From Theobroma cacao (lineage: Eukaryota; Streptophyta; Magnoliopsida; Malvales; Malvaceae): DNA of 64,000 bases. Where the stretch lies: assembly GCF_000208745.1 (NCBI RefSeq), contig NC_030858.1:36733283-36797282 (forward strand). Reading direction: 5' to 3'. This document shows, one piece after another, positions 36,301 through 47,443 of the stretch (positions within the stretch are counted from its first letter, which is position 1; the number at the start of each line of letters is the position of its first letter). The position numbers and the translations under genes are program-made. The notes under the pieces were generated by a model. It searched no databases, was not told where the DNA came from, and saw only the letters and a list, made by a program, of their open reading frames with translations.

Positions 36301-38347
36301 CTTTGGAAGGGAAGGTCTGTTCTTGTTTGTTAAAACATGAATTATGAGGATTTACCTGATTATAAATCACTTTGACAAACAAGTTAAGAAAAACATCATG
36401 TTCTTGTTCCTCTTAACTTGTGATATCTCCGTGATGGTTAATAGATTGCAGATACTCTCCATGTATTGCTTCTTACTATATTTTTTTAGATATACTTCCT
36501 TGAATACTAACTTGAGACATTGTATGCATCAGCGGGTGGAGACATTCATGGCCGCACTGAGAGACCTGGCTGAGGAGAGGTTGTGTCCTTTCTATTAAAC
36601 TCTCTGTGGCATCTTTGGGGGCTTTGGGCAATTTTTTCCCTTGAAGTTAGCAATTATGTTGATTATGCATAAATTAACATTTTGTCTTCCATTTTTACAG
36701 TGGGTTACTCCTGAAAAAGCTTGACAAAAAATTGGAAAGAACTCTTTTGCATTCATACCGCAAGGTATGCCTGCTATTATCCTTTGCACAAATGTTGATA
36801 TTGCTTACTCTACTTGATTATGTTGATTTGTGAAAAAAAAAAAAAAAACTTATATTGTGTCCATATTGTTGCAAGACCTGTATGTTAAAACTTTGCAGCA
36901 ATATTATCAGGTTGGGGTGGTATGTCAAGGCATGTCAGTACACAATTCTCTTTTGTTGCTATTAAAATTCAAGGTTGCACTTGGACTCAATGGCTTTTTC
37001 TACTAGCTCATAGCATGATCAATCTTTCAATATGTTTGTGTTTGTCAAAATCTTCTCTTAATGGTTTCTGTCCTAGTATACTATGGCTGAGTTAGAGAGA
37101 TGGCAGATCCTTCTTTTTCTAGATGTTGGATGTAGAACTTAATAGAAAGCATAAAGTGGCTCTATGACAGATCTTCTCATGTGCATGGTCCTTGTTTTGT
37201 TGTTTTCAGGAGTTGACTTCTCAAGTTTCTGCTGAAACTGACCCAGTTTTACTTCTGCCAAAAGTTGTTTCTCTACTTTATATAAAGGTCAGTAAATATA
37301 ATACCTAATCACCTACTTTTGAATGCATTGTTTTCATTCGTTTGATCAATGCAAATATGGATTCTATCGATAGGTTCACAGTAGAGCTCTTCAGGCCCCT
37401 GGAAGGGCAATCTCTGTTGCTGTAACACGATTGAAGGTATGAAGTTGTAAAGCTGTTCTTTGCATGTATGTTCTTTTTTGCGGTATTTTTCTTGAACTGT
37501 GTAAAGATGTTTATACAATATTTATGTCCATTATTGTCTTCAATATGCCTTTTTTTCCATCAGCTTGAACAGTCTAGGATATGTGCAGGACATTCGTAAA
37601 ATCTAAAAACTTATCTTGTGTTACTGTTGATTCAGTATAACACAAGCTTGTGCGTTAAACACAAACTAGCCAGTGTGTTTTGTATATGATGATTGCAAAA
37701 TAGAAGGTTGTTATACCTACAATAAAACTGGGTGTAACCAACAGGCAATTACAAAAGAAGGATTCTCTCTTCGTCTAGCAGAAATGCACGCAGGACACAC
37801 AAAATAACACATAGATAAACTTCTTGATGTCTAAATCATGTTTTGCAACTGTTTCTTATTTTGCATGCCAAACATGTGGCTTGATTGTTTCAGGATAAAC
37901 TAGATGATTCAGCATACAAGATCTTGACAGATTTCCAAACTGCAACGGTGACACTTTTAGCACTTATGTCTGCTGCAACTGGTGATGTGAGTATAGTTAT
38001 ACAATTCTCTTGATCTTGATTTTAAGCAAAGTGTCATTGGTAATTTGGTAGAAATTTCTGAATGAGTTTTGCTAGTTCACTGGGTGACAGTACTGTTTTC
38101 ATGTTAAAAAATATCTAGGTTTTGACAATGCATTTCAAGTTTACTTTCGAATTCTTTTCACCTACTTCCATCTTTCCAGTCCTCTTTGTTTTTGTTTTTC
38201 CATACTGGTCATTACTCCATGTAATTCCCTTTTCGGTCTTGGCAGGAACAAGACTGTTTGTCTGATAGAATTTTGAGTGAAAAGGAGCTTTTGGGGAGCC
38301 AAATGCCGGCACTAAAAGCTTTGGTTTTAGGCTCCTCACAATCTTGA
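30302..38347 (+). CDS. UFL1: E3 UFM1-protein ligase 1
   Basis: Transfers the ubiquitin-like modifier UFM1 from its E2 UFC1 to targets, mainly at the ER and ribosome. Twenty exons join in phase to 814 aa, close to other plant UFL1 proteins: 30302-30475, 30824-31135, 31221-31487, 32001-32048, 32834-32899, 33017-33120, 33897-33990, 34078-34134, 34899-35325, 35442-35596, 35750-35815, 35899-35967, 36065-36157, 36249-36314, 36533-36579, 36701-36764, 37210-37287, 37374-37436, 37894-37986, 38246-38347. The N-terminal UFL1 domain starts MDDELLELQRQFEFAQQ and includes LEGGQLYTPAYVARV. A lysine/serine-rich linker (about 415-480; SKKNQKKRK) precedes a helical C-terminal part with LYAKALDLFEDDQSTS and LLALMSAATGD. 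UFL1 has no RING or HECT domain. No stops or frameshifts. Intron 4 carries an internal tandem duplication. Confidence 0.95.
32215..32636. repeat. ~200-bp tandem duplication within UFL1 intron 4
   Basis: 32215-32413 and 32414-32636 align throughout: both start CTGTTGTTTTC, then share TGATCTATAGCTGTATACAA, CTACCTTGAAGTCAAACAAA and ATTTTGTGTCT. Divergence of roughly 10-15% by eye indicates an old duplication. It leaves the splice sites untouched. Confidence 0.85.
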
Positions 38348-39015
38348 GCTAGGATGGAATCAAATCTCAGAAGGCTAAAGATTGAAAGGTTTTTGCTTCG
38401 ATAAAATCCCTAGCAGACAGCTGAAGGCTAACATTTTTTCCTGAGGCCAGCCATTCAATATTTATTGTTTCATTGACAGCAATCGGCTTGGCATTTGTTT
38501 TCTTCGCACAATCCCTTTTAAGCCAGCTTACTTCCCAATGGGAGCTACTAAGGAAGAGTTGGAATAGTGAAAAAGTTATCCTGCTTTGCAACTTTCTCTC
38601 TTTCATTGTATGCAATTTTCTTTGCTCAAAAAGCCTTTTCTCAAGGTATGCTACTGATAACTCATCTAGAATCTTTTATTTTGTATCTTCCTTACTTCAT
38701 GTCATAAACTTATAATTGGCTTAGAAAACCCCAGGTTCCTGTAATGGTTTGAAGCTCAAATTCGTTAGAACACACTGCAGATGGTGTGTACGGCTGATGA
38801 ATGAAACACCATTAACCAAAAGAAATGTTCACCAATATTTCTCAGTTCAATGATTAATCAAACTTGTCATGCATAACAAAATATGATAACTCAGTTAAAG
38901 GTAGGTATACGAGAATTAAACAAAATATGTTTTGACAGGTAGTAACCTGTCAAACATATTGTGACACCAAGCATTACAGAAGTACCAGTCTCTTCTTAAC
39001 TCTCTTCTCCTCATA

Positions 39016-39113
39016 CTAGATCTCAGGTTCTGCAAAACTGTCTTTGCACTCTTTCCTTACAAACCTAGATCTCAGGTTCTGCAAAACTGTCTTTGCACTC
39101 TTTCCTTACAAGC
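39016..39113. repeat. Tandem duplication, 2 x 49 bp, in copy-1 intron
   Basis: Units 39016-39064 and 39065-39113 share CTAGATCTCAGGTTCTGCAA and the following CTCTTTCCTTACAA, differing only at the very end. Copy 2 has a single version near 51836-51885. Confidence 0.92.
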
Positions 39114-39314
39114 CTGCCAAGGTGGGAATCCTTTTACCAAAATGTCCTTGAAATTATCTTCCACACTGATGCATACTTTGAATGCCTGTATAAGGTACAT
39201 GGGACTGGGTGAGGATAGACTGCAGATCAGACTCAAGCTATAAAGATGCAAACGGGATATGGAGGTCACACACACTTCTTAAGTTTTGCCCATAAATCAA
39301 TTTTCAAAGTGTTC

Positions 39315-39485
39315 AGTCTGATTCAAAAAATTATCTTTCACGAGAGACATAAGTTTAATCATTAGTCAATTATGAATATTTTCATTAGTTTGATGATTTT
39401 GTAATATTTTTCATATAATTTTTATTTTTTATTAATTTTAAAATTTATAATATTATATAAATTATAATTTTTTATTTTTAAATTT
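39315..39485 (+). repeat. Dispersed repeat, left part
   Basis: Resembles 13100-13320. It begins within about 60 bases of the point where copy-1 exon 2 loses homology, so its insertion or a rearrangement there probably helped destroy the exon. Confidence 0.55.
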
Positions 39486-39950
39486 TTTTTCCTATTCAAA
39501 AAACATCTCTATCTACTTCTTGTCAGCCGATCACCCCAAGTGCGAGATTACAGTTTCGGGAAAAATCTACCACCACTAAATTCTGATGTCCACTTGAAAA
39601 ATTCCGATTTCTCTGACTATGTTGCACAATGCAGACTTTAGGATCTTATCGAAGTACGCACGAAATCAAAAGTCAATAAAAAATTTAAAATACTCAGAAA
39701 GAAAGAGAAAGGGATCAAGTCTCTCAATTGACATGACACACCAGCAAGCATGAAAAATTCTGAAACTTCAGATCTAGAGCTCCAAATCACCCCAATGAAT
39801 GAAGCAGGCCAAGTATGAGATTTTGCCAACCAGATTGGAATTTCAGATCAATGCTGAGAGTAGAGTATTCTCAACAAAATATAGGCAATGATAAACACCA
39901 AATCAGGCAACTTATCTGAGCTGATGTAAATATTTATCCTTAGCATTTGT

Positions 39951-40174
39951 AAAAATGCTGGCCTAGGGGGCGAGATTCTTAATGGCTTTATGATCTCCCA
40001 AGTGCAGTGCTTATTTATTAATCCGAGACAAAAAGTACGGGTATACTAAATGGATGGTAAATAAGAAGAACACAAGTATGAGTTAAATCATATAATTAAG
40101 CAAAGATTCGAGTCCCACCATTGGTTTTTTAGTCTATGGCTATTGAGAATCTTGCCCCGTAGGCTAACATTTTT
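39951..40174. mobile_element. MITE-like element with ~40-bp terminal inverted repeats
   Basis: The left end (39951-39990, AAAAATGCTGGCCTAGGGGG...) and the reverse complement of the right end (40135-40174, AAAAATGTTAGCCTACGGGG...) match at about 31 of 40 positions. Total 224 bp, no coding frame. No clear target-site duplication, so class is undecided. Confidence 0.7.
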
Positions 40175-41882
40175 CAGTCTACGACATACTTCTTAGCCAT
40201 TGTTATATCAATGTAAGTAAAAATCATATGTATCTTTTAATTAAAGCTTTTTTTGTTTAAATAATGTATGAAGAAGTGATAACTTATTGTAAAATTTTTG
40301 GCAGTCGTCAAATGTTTGTTTTTTATAATTTTACGAAAATTAAAATAAGACTTTTAAAATGTCGGTGTTTAATGTTTTTTTAATCTTTTAATTTAAATGC
40401 TTAAATTAACAAGTATGGAACATTTGTTTATGGAGGAAGTGAAACTAACTAAGAACAAGTGGTAAAGTTCATGAGTTACTTTTATATTTGAGATGTTCTA
40501 AAGATCTTGGCTTGGTGGTTTAGATATGAAGATAGTTAAGATGATTTTTTCATAACGTTTCCTTGAAGTACATATGTTTTACTCCTTTGTCTTTCTTTGC
40601 TCCTTAAGATTACAGGTGGCACACTATCAACTATCACTATTTTATTACCCATAACTTACGCTCATTACCCAAGTACATGGTCATTTTTTTATATTCTATA
40701 AATTGTTCTTTAATTGCTCTTTCATGATAAGCACGTTCTCTCATGATTGAACGCGCTCTCTTAACTATTCCTAAGAAAGTGCTCATGTTCAGTATAAATA
40801 TGAGAGTCTTGAAGGTCGGAAGGCAATCAGAAATCATTAGAAACTCAACAGAAATTATCTCGAAAGCTCTATTGAAACTCCTCCAAACATTCTCTCTATT
40901 AACCATTGGTTACACCCTTTAATGAATTTATCTAATTTTCAAAAAAAAGAAACAAACATCAATTACTGGTATACAAAAAAATTTTCAAAAGTGTTTACAA
41001 GTCATAAAAGAAGTTAGTTTTTCTACCATTGAAACACCTAATATGCCTAAAGAGATGCGTGGATAAATGATAGATGAAGATGTCACCATGCTAACTAGAA
41101 TGACTATAAATTCCAAGAAATGAAGAACAACAGAAAATATAATCCTGAAATGGAATGCCTAATCAAGGAAGTTGGAAGCAACTGTGATCATCAACTTGTT
41201 TTTGATCTAGTTAATGAGGCACTTCTTGACACAGCAAATAATTTGTTATTGTTAGTTTTTTCTGAGATTTTAGAAGTTTGCTTGTGAGACAAATAGATTG
41301 CTTCCTAATGTAATGGTCCAATTCTAGATTTCTGGGAAAGTTGCCTAATCTAAGGCTGCTATGAGTCAACATATACGGATAAGTAACATGAATCCTTTAT
41401 CATTTCAGTTCAATGATTTTGCTCTCTTTTTCTCAGTGACCTCCGTGATAATCGCTTTACTGGGGATGTTTCGCAAAGCATAACTAGTGACAAGCAACTA
41501 AAATACTTGTAAGCAAGGCCTATAATTTAACACTTAACTCAAATTCAGCCATGGAAAATCCCTGTGATCAAACCTTTTTTTCCACTTTTATTATTTCTTT
41601 GCAAGATTCAGAACAAAGGAATGAATCAAGCAAGGGGAGAAAGATTGGCTTTGATAATCAGGTTGATTCTGAGATTACCTATATGTCTAGTATTTGTTAT
41701 TATCTTTGTTTACTTCTTAGTTTGAAAACTGAAAACACCCGCTCAAGGACACAAGGACAAGTGACAGAAGTGGAGGTAGGCAGAGGATAGCCTCAAGTGC
41801 GAATGGTTTCCACCACTCCAAGCATAGAAGCATAAATTAGGTAGCTATCATCAAATGGAGATAATGTCGCAATTGATCCTGG

Positions 41883-44800
41883 TTTTTTTTTTTTTTGAAA
41901 GTTCAATTATATTAAAGGTCTGAAAGAACTTTACTTCTCCATAAAAAAGATTTGCAAGACATACCCCTTACAAAAGAACATTGAGGTATGCCATAACAAA
42001 ATCACACGAGGATCAACCCCTGTACATAAGCTAGCAAAAACCCCTATACAAACCCATTTCCCACACAAAACCAACCCTATAGATAAAAAGGGAACAAAAC
42101 TCAGGAAATACAATGTGAACTTTCACTCTCCAAAACTATTCCCAGAAATGGGCAAACACAAATATCCTTTTGAGAAAAAAAAGAAAGGTTACAGTAGGAA
42201 TCAACACGTAATTTAACTACTACTTCTTTCAATTGTGACAGAACCCCTTTGCCCATTTCCCCAAACCATGAACAACTCTATTTCTCTCCCTATAGCAGAT
42301 TTTGCAAGAATATCAGCTTGTTGGTTTGTCTCCTTCAATGTGTGTTTAACTTTCCATTTTTTCACTCTTCTTTTTAAAGTTTCAATATGAAGAACCCACT
42401 TTTTTACCTCCATGGGGCTGAGTCTAGTGTCTTAACCCATTTTATAACATTAAATGAATCACTTTACACAACTAGTATATGCGTTTTAGCCCATTGTGAT
42501 GCCGGAAATCTAAAAAAAGCCTCTCTAACAGCAAGCATCTCTGCAAGATTTGAATCACCCACTCTTATGGATTTGGAAAATACCATTTTAACTGCTTCAA
42601 TCGAATTCCTTAAGATTCCCCCTCTCCCCGCTTTTCCAGGGCACCTATTTGTAGCCCCATCCACATTGAACTTTATCACTCCTTCAACTGATGCATCTAT
42701 TCTTCTTCTGTTTCACTAAAACTACTCCCAGATTTGATGCACTAAAAGTATCCAAGACCGTACCATACTCATTTGGCCACTTAGCATTGGCTCATGTAGC
42801 AATCCATAGTTTAACCAGCATATACTATTGATTAGCATCCCAAAATTTTCCATTAAGAACAATATCGTTTCTACATAGCCAAAGTGACCACACCAGAGCA
42901 CAAAAAGCCATCTTCCACACTTTGACTTCACCTTCCTTTACCACGACCATATTATAAGAACAAAGTGTTTCCATGTCATTTGGCATCACCCACACAATAC
43001 CCCAATCCTTGCACCATCATGTCCAAATGGTCCAAGTTTCAATATAGTTAATAAAAAGATGGTTTATTGATTCCTATACCTAAGTGCACAAAAGGCAGAG
43101 AACAGTTGTGTTGTTCATTAGACCATGCCTCACTAATTCATCTTTAACTGCTATTCTACCTTGCAGCAGTTGCCACACGAAAACTTCAGTTTTAAATGGA
43201 GCGAGATTAGACCAAATACTCAACTGCATTGTTCTTTTGTCATTCTCTCCTTCAAGGTTTTGCTTACAGAAATCTTTGACTGAGCACACCCCCAAGACAG
43301 TCAATCTCCACACTAATGTATTTGAGAAACCCTCACATTGTTGGTAATATTCAAAACTGTCATAAAAAGCCTTCATTGCTCTTCCTCCCAACCGAACAGC
43401 CTTCTTCGTAACTGTATTTCCCATCTCCATTAACTATTTGCTAGCTGCCATAATCCTTGACTTTTTCGTTTTTATTAGCTACCAATGCAAACACTCTAGG
43501 ACACTCATTTTTTAAAATAATTCCATACACCCTTTCTTCAGACCAGAAGCAAATGCTAGTGCCATTACCCACAAGCATGCTTAAATTGTTTGACACTTGC
43601 GAGAAAAAAAGGTTAGTAGGGGAAAGAGGGGTGGTGATGTTACGCCAAGTGGTGGACGTTCTCCTATTTCTTTCCATAGATGACAGAAGGCTATTTAGGA
43701 TCCTCGCCATTTTTTTCAATGATGAACTCCTTCCAAAAACTTGTTTTTTCTTTTCCATACCTCTATAGCCATTTTGTCAACAAAGATCTATTTTTTAAGC
43801 CCAACATCTATAATCTCTAATCCCCCATTTTCCTTATAATTGCTTACCTTCCCCCATTCCACCAGATGCATTCTTCTTTTCTCCTTTGTTCCGCTCCAAA
43901 GAAATCTCTTTTGCATTTTTTGGAGTTCTTTTTTAACTCCTTGAGCAATTTGAAAAAGAGACATGTAGAATATCGGGAGACTTGCAAGCACCGATTTAAG
44001 GACTTTAACCCTTCCACCCATAGAGAGCATCTTTGACTTCCAACCCACCAAACTCTTTTATAACTGGCCTCCAAGTATGAATTGATCTATTACTTGCACT
44101 AAGTGGTAGTCTCAGATACACATTTGGCAACAGTCCAACTTAGTTATCTATACTTTCAGCCCATGCAATCACATTAGCCTTTTCCACCCCAATCCCAATG
44201 AGGTTGCTTTTCATAAAGTTGATCTTCAAACCTGAAGATAATTGAAAACACTTCAACAACCTTTTCACATTAACCAAGTTGCTCAATCCTGGTTGACAAA
44301 ACACCATGGTGTCATTTGCAAATTAAAGGTGAGATATTGACATCCCATTATTTCCAATTTTGATGCCTTCAACAAGACCCTCTTCCTCTACTTTGTGCAT
44401 GACTCTGTTGAATGCTTCTACCACAATGTTGAAAAGAAATGACGATAATGGGCAACCTTGCCTAAGACCCTTCTTCATAAGGAATGGTTCCGTTGGCACT
44501 CCATTAACAAGGATTGATACTTGAGTAGTTGAAATACACTCTCTCATCCATTTTCTCTACCTTCCTCCAAAGCCCATCTTTTCCATAATTAAGCCAAGAA
44601 ACTCTCAATTAACGCTATCGGAAGCTTTTTCAAAGTCGATTTTAAACAAAAGCCCACCCATCTCTTCTTTTATCAGCAAATCAATTACTTTATTAGCAAT
44701 AAAGAAGCAATCAAAAATCTACCTACATTTGGTGAATGCAAATTGATTAATTCTTATAATTTCTCCAATAACAACCCTCAATTAGTTAGTAAGCATCTTA

Positions 44801-45391
44801 GCAGCGATCTTGTAAATGCTTCCAACTAGGCTTATTGGCCTGAACGCATTCAATAAAGTGGGATTAGATATCTTAGGAATGAGCGCTATGAAAGAATTAT
44901 TAATCCCCTCTCCCAATTTTCTTGTCCTATAAAACTTCTCCATAAACACCATAATGTCTTCCTTAATTACCTCCCATTGACTCTTAAAAAAATTTAAGTT
45001 GAGTACATTGGGCCCTGAGGCTTTGTTTCTGTCACAACTCTGAATAGTCTCTCATACTTCTTCCTCTATGAACTCTCTCTTTATTCGATACTTGGATTGT
45101 TCCCTAAGCTTGTGAAATACACAATGCAAGTCCTTCAACCCCATCACACACTGCTGGTTGTAGACATTTTTAAAGTGATCAGCAACACCCTTCTTAATCT
45201 CATCTTGATTTTCATAAATCTTCCCTCCAATTTCAATCTTCCCCATAAAGTTACATTTCTTTCTAACCGATGTCATAGTATGAAAGTACCTAGTGTTTTT
45301 ATCCCCTTTCGCAATCCACTTAACACGGGATTTTTTATGCCATTGCCTTTCTTGCAAAGTATAAGCTTTCCACAAATCAGCTTTCTTTTTT
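41883..45391 (-). mobile_element. 5'-truncated LINE (non-LTR retrotransposon), inactive
   Basis: On the minus strand, in order: the linker before the RT (RVKWIAKGDKNTRYFH, 45396-45052), RT core (KKGLRQGCPLSSFLFNIVVE, about 44547-44323), thumb (43.8-44.1 kb), zinc-binding region (about 43430-43080; WRLTVLGVCSVKDFC) and an RNase H-like domain (NVDGATNRCPGKAGRGG to TNQQADILAKSAIG, 42680-42213). It ends in a poly(A) tail, seen as poly(T) from 41883. The apurinic endonuclease domain is absent, frames are broken in several places, and the RT catalytic box reads FANDT after a stop instead of FADDT. It lies in the last exon of copy 1; host sequence resumes at ATCATGGTTCTT, near-matching ATCCTGGTT at the other side as target-site duplication. 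Confidence 0.92.
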
Positions 45392-45573
45392 ATCATGGTT
45401 CTTTATACATACAATAACTACTCTTGGAAGATGAAGATCTTGGATCAATGTCAACTGTGGAAGAAACATCAATGGATGCTAATGTGGGAAGCGTTTATTA
45501 TCATCCACCCATCATGCAAGTGATTGATGAGGAAGAGCTTAATGACCGGCTTCGACGGCATGGTCAAAACTAA

Positions 45574-45987
45574 TTTTGCATTATGTTTATGCATCACATG
45601 TATATGTTACTTGGTTTCAAGTTTGGAATGCAATCAACTTGTCCGTCTTAGAGAACAAAAGATCATCCTCAGGATTCCAAGCATTTCGCATTTTTCCTAT
45701 TCATTTCCATTGTTTTAGGAAGCAACATAGTTATTGAATTGCATATAAAGTTACCCGGCACCAAATATACTTCCATGTTAGAAACTTGAAAGAGCTGGAA
45801 AGAATTGAATACAAATGGAGTAATATCTCTACAATAGTTAAAACCAAAAATGCTAATGATATTTTAAACAGAAAGGGGTTGAACCATTGAAGGCGTTGAG
45901 ATAAGAGGACTCTTAGTTTGAAAATTGGCATGCTAATCAGTAAATTCAGTGGTTGAAAAAACACAGGGGGTGTTAAACAAATTTCAC
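45574..45987. other. 3' flank of copy 1
   Basis: Non-coding; about 45721-45915 aligns with 58081-58281 downstream of copy 3, including GAAGCAACATAGTTATTGAA and AGAAAGGGGTTGAACCATTG, so copies 1 and 3 share 3' flanks. Confidence 0.7.
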
Positions 45988-46300
45988 TCATCCTGTCAGT
46001 TTGTTCATTATAAACCTGTTATAACTTGGCAGTCGTGTCACTTTGTGTTCAATTTCTGTCTTCATTTGCTTGGCAAATAGTGCTGATAGGCAACTTCCCA
46101 TTATCTTGACATTGTTATCAGACAATGACAACAACAACACTCTGCTGTGTCCTTTTACTGCAAAATCAATCTGAAAGGGCATAGCTTGAGGCATTTCCTG
46201 TGTCACTATCCTAACATATACTTGGCCCTCTTCTCTTCATCAACCATATCACTCTCGTTCCTTGTAACTTCATAGCTTATTTCGCACCTTTTATGGAATC
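45988..46300 (-). pseudogene. Unidentified coding remnant, antisense, copy A
   Basis: The minus-strand frame reads VRIVTQEMPQAMPFQIDFAV, then LSDNNVKIMGSCLSALFA and KQMKTEIEHKVTRLPSYN, ending at a stop at 45988. Upstream the likely frame (RNESDMVDE) is disturbed by extra bases near 46235. A diverged copy occurs at 50625-50965, and amino-acid similarity in the two copies suggests a once-functional gene. Family unknown. Confidence 0.45.
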
Positions 46301-47056
46301 TAGTCCTGATAACTAAGAGACATATCTCATGTCACAATCTGACAGATGTGCTGTTAACTCATAGAAAGCCTGTTTAATAAGATCACAAGACTTAGAATTT
46401 CAGAGTAGTTTCTGTTAAGTCAAAAGAGGGTTTCAACTTTCAAGCAACTTTCAGAAAGCTTTCGCCACCATTTCTTGGACGAGAATACAAATGGAGAAAC
46501 AATTGGGTACTTAAAGACTAGATCCGATCGGTGTGAGAGAGAAAGAAAAATAGTGAAAAAAATAAGAAAAGTATTTTAGACATTTCACATTTACTCGTTA
46601 ATGCTTACATTTTAGAAACTAATAGAGTTACATGGAATTATGGACAAAATTTAGAGAGGTTATTGTATTTAACCAAAAAATTTAAAGGATTTTAGTTTCA
46701 ATTAAGATATCCTATTTTTAAACATTTTTTTATTTTGGACAATTTATTTTTAATTAAAAATTATGTATTATGTTATAATTTGTTTTCCACCTTCAATCTA
46801 ATGCCATTAAGTTCATGATTACCGGGAGCATATTCCTAATAAAAACCTATTAGCAAAGAGTAGTCTAACCAATATACTATGTCCTCATTCAATTAGGTTT
46901 ATAACACTATAGCGGCCATGCACATACATAAAAAGTTATCCTCAAAGACCAATCTAGTAACAATCAAAACAGAAATCCTAAAGAAATTTTTGTTTTCGAG
47001 TTGCCTGACTCAATCTCTCAATATTTCTCTGGAGATCTTTCTCTTATACCATAACC
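46301..47056. other. Intergenic, contains duplicated flank and repeat
   Basis: 46301-46480 aligns with 50970-51150 upstream of copy 2. A repeat follows at 46505-46625; the rest is AT-rich without a gene. Confidence 0.5.
46505..46625 (+). repeat. Dispersed repeat, right part
   Basis: Resembles 13490-13600 (CGATCGGTGTGAGA, AAGTATTTTAGACATTTCAC). The left part of the same family is 7 kb away in copy 1. Confidence 0.5.
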
Positions 47057-47443
47057 ATGTTATTGCCAAAGAATTGGGAGTGGATTTTAGAGGGATTCGC
47101 ATTAGGTGTATCAATTGGATTATTTGTCCTTTGGGTAGTTTACTAAATGTAGGGAGGAACGGAACGTGAATTAAAAGATATTGAAACCGGCCAACAACGC
47201 AAGCCAGTACGTCAAGCAATCTTGGTTGGTACCAATCAAGAAACTAAATCAAACCGCACCGAGTGTGCTATATGCTTGGAAGAGTTCGAGGAGGAGGATA
47301 ATTGGAGGGTTCTTTTTCAGTGCAAACATAAATTCCATAAACTTTGCATACATCAGTGGCTGGTTAAGCATGAGAATTGCCCACTTTGTGGTAGTTGTGT
47401 CCAAGATTTGGAACCAACCACTGAGATTGTAGGCAGTTCTTAG
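47057..47443 (+). pseudogene. RING-H2 zinc-finger protein with N-terminal membrane segment, interrupted
   Basis: ATG at 47057 opens MLLPKNWEWILEGF, then a hydrophobic stretch (ALGVSIGLFVLWVVY), then two in-frame stops (TAA, and TAG at 47150). The same frame continues GGTERELKDIETGQQRKPV into a complete RING-H2 finger. Spacing is C-x2-C-x15-C-x-H-x2-H-x2-C-x10-C-x2-C (CAICL ... CKHKFHKLC ... CPLC), ending at 47443. The layout resembles ATL-type membrane-bound E3 ubiquitin ligases. The stops lie within 18 bases that begin GT and end AG, far below normal plant intron size. Either this is a pseudogene or the RING part is made from an unseen start. Intronless. Confidence 0.6.

Larger units (their letters stand above)
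38567..45573 (+). pseudogene. Malectin-like/LRR membrane protein, copy 1 (broken)
   Basis: First member of a three-copy array. Signal-peptide exon 1 (38567-38645) matches copy 2, but the start codon reads GTG instead of ATG; its donor CAAG|GTATGC survives. Exon 2 starts at 39195 (TWDWVRIDC) and stops matching after about 65 bases, where a dispersed repeat begins. The remaining malectin part is missing. Part of an LRR exon (about 41318-41354), the next LRR exon (41437-41508) and the membrane/tail exon (from about 41605) survive. The tail exon is split by a 3.5-kb LINE and resumes after 45391 with MSTVEETSMDAN, ending IDEEELNDRLRRHGQN-stop at 45573. It cannot make a functional product. Its last codons record the ancestral C-terminus lost in copy 3. 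Confidence 0.85.

Noticed and set aside
42387..43768. Plus-strand frames of 100-110 codons
   Set aside because: They are antisense to the LINE coding sequence.
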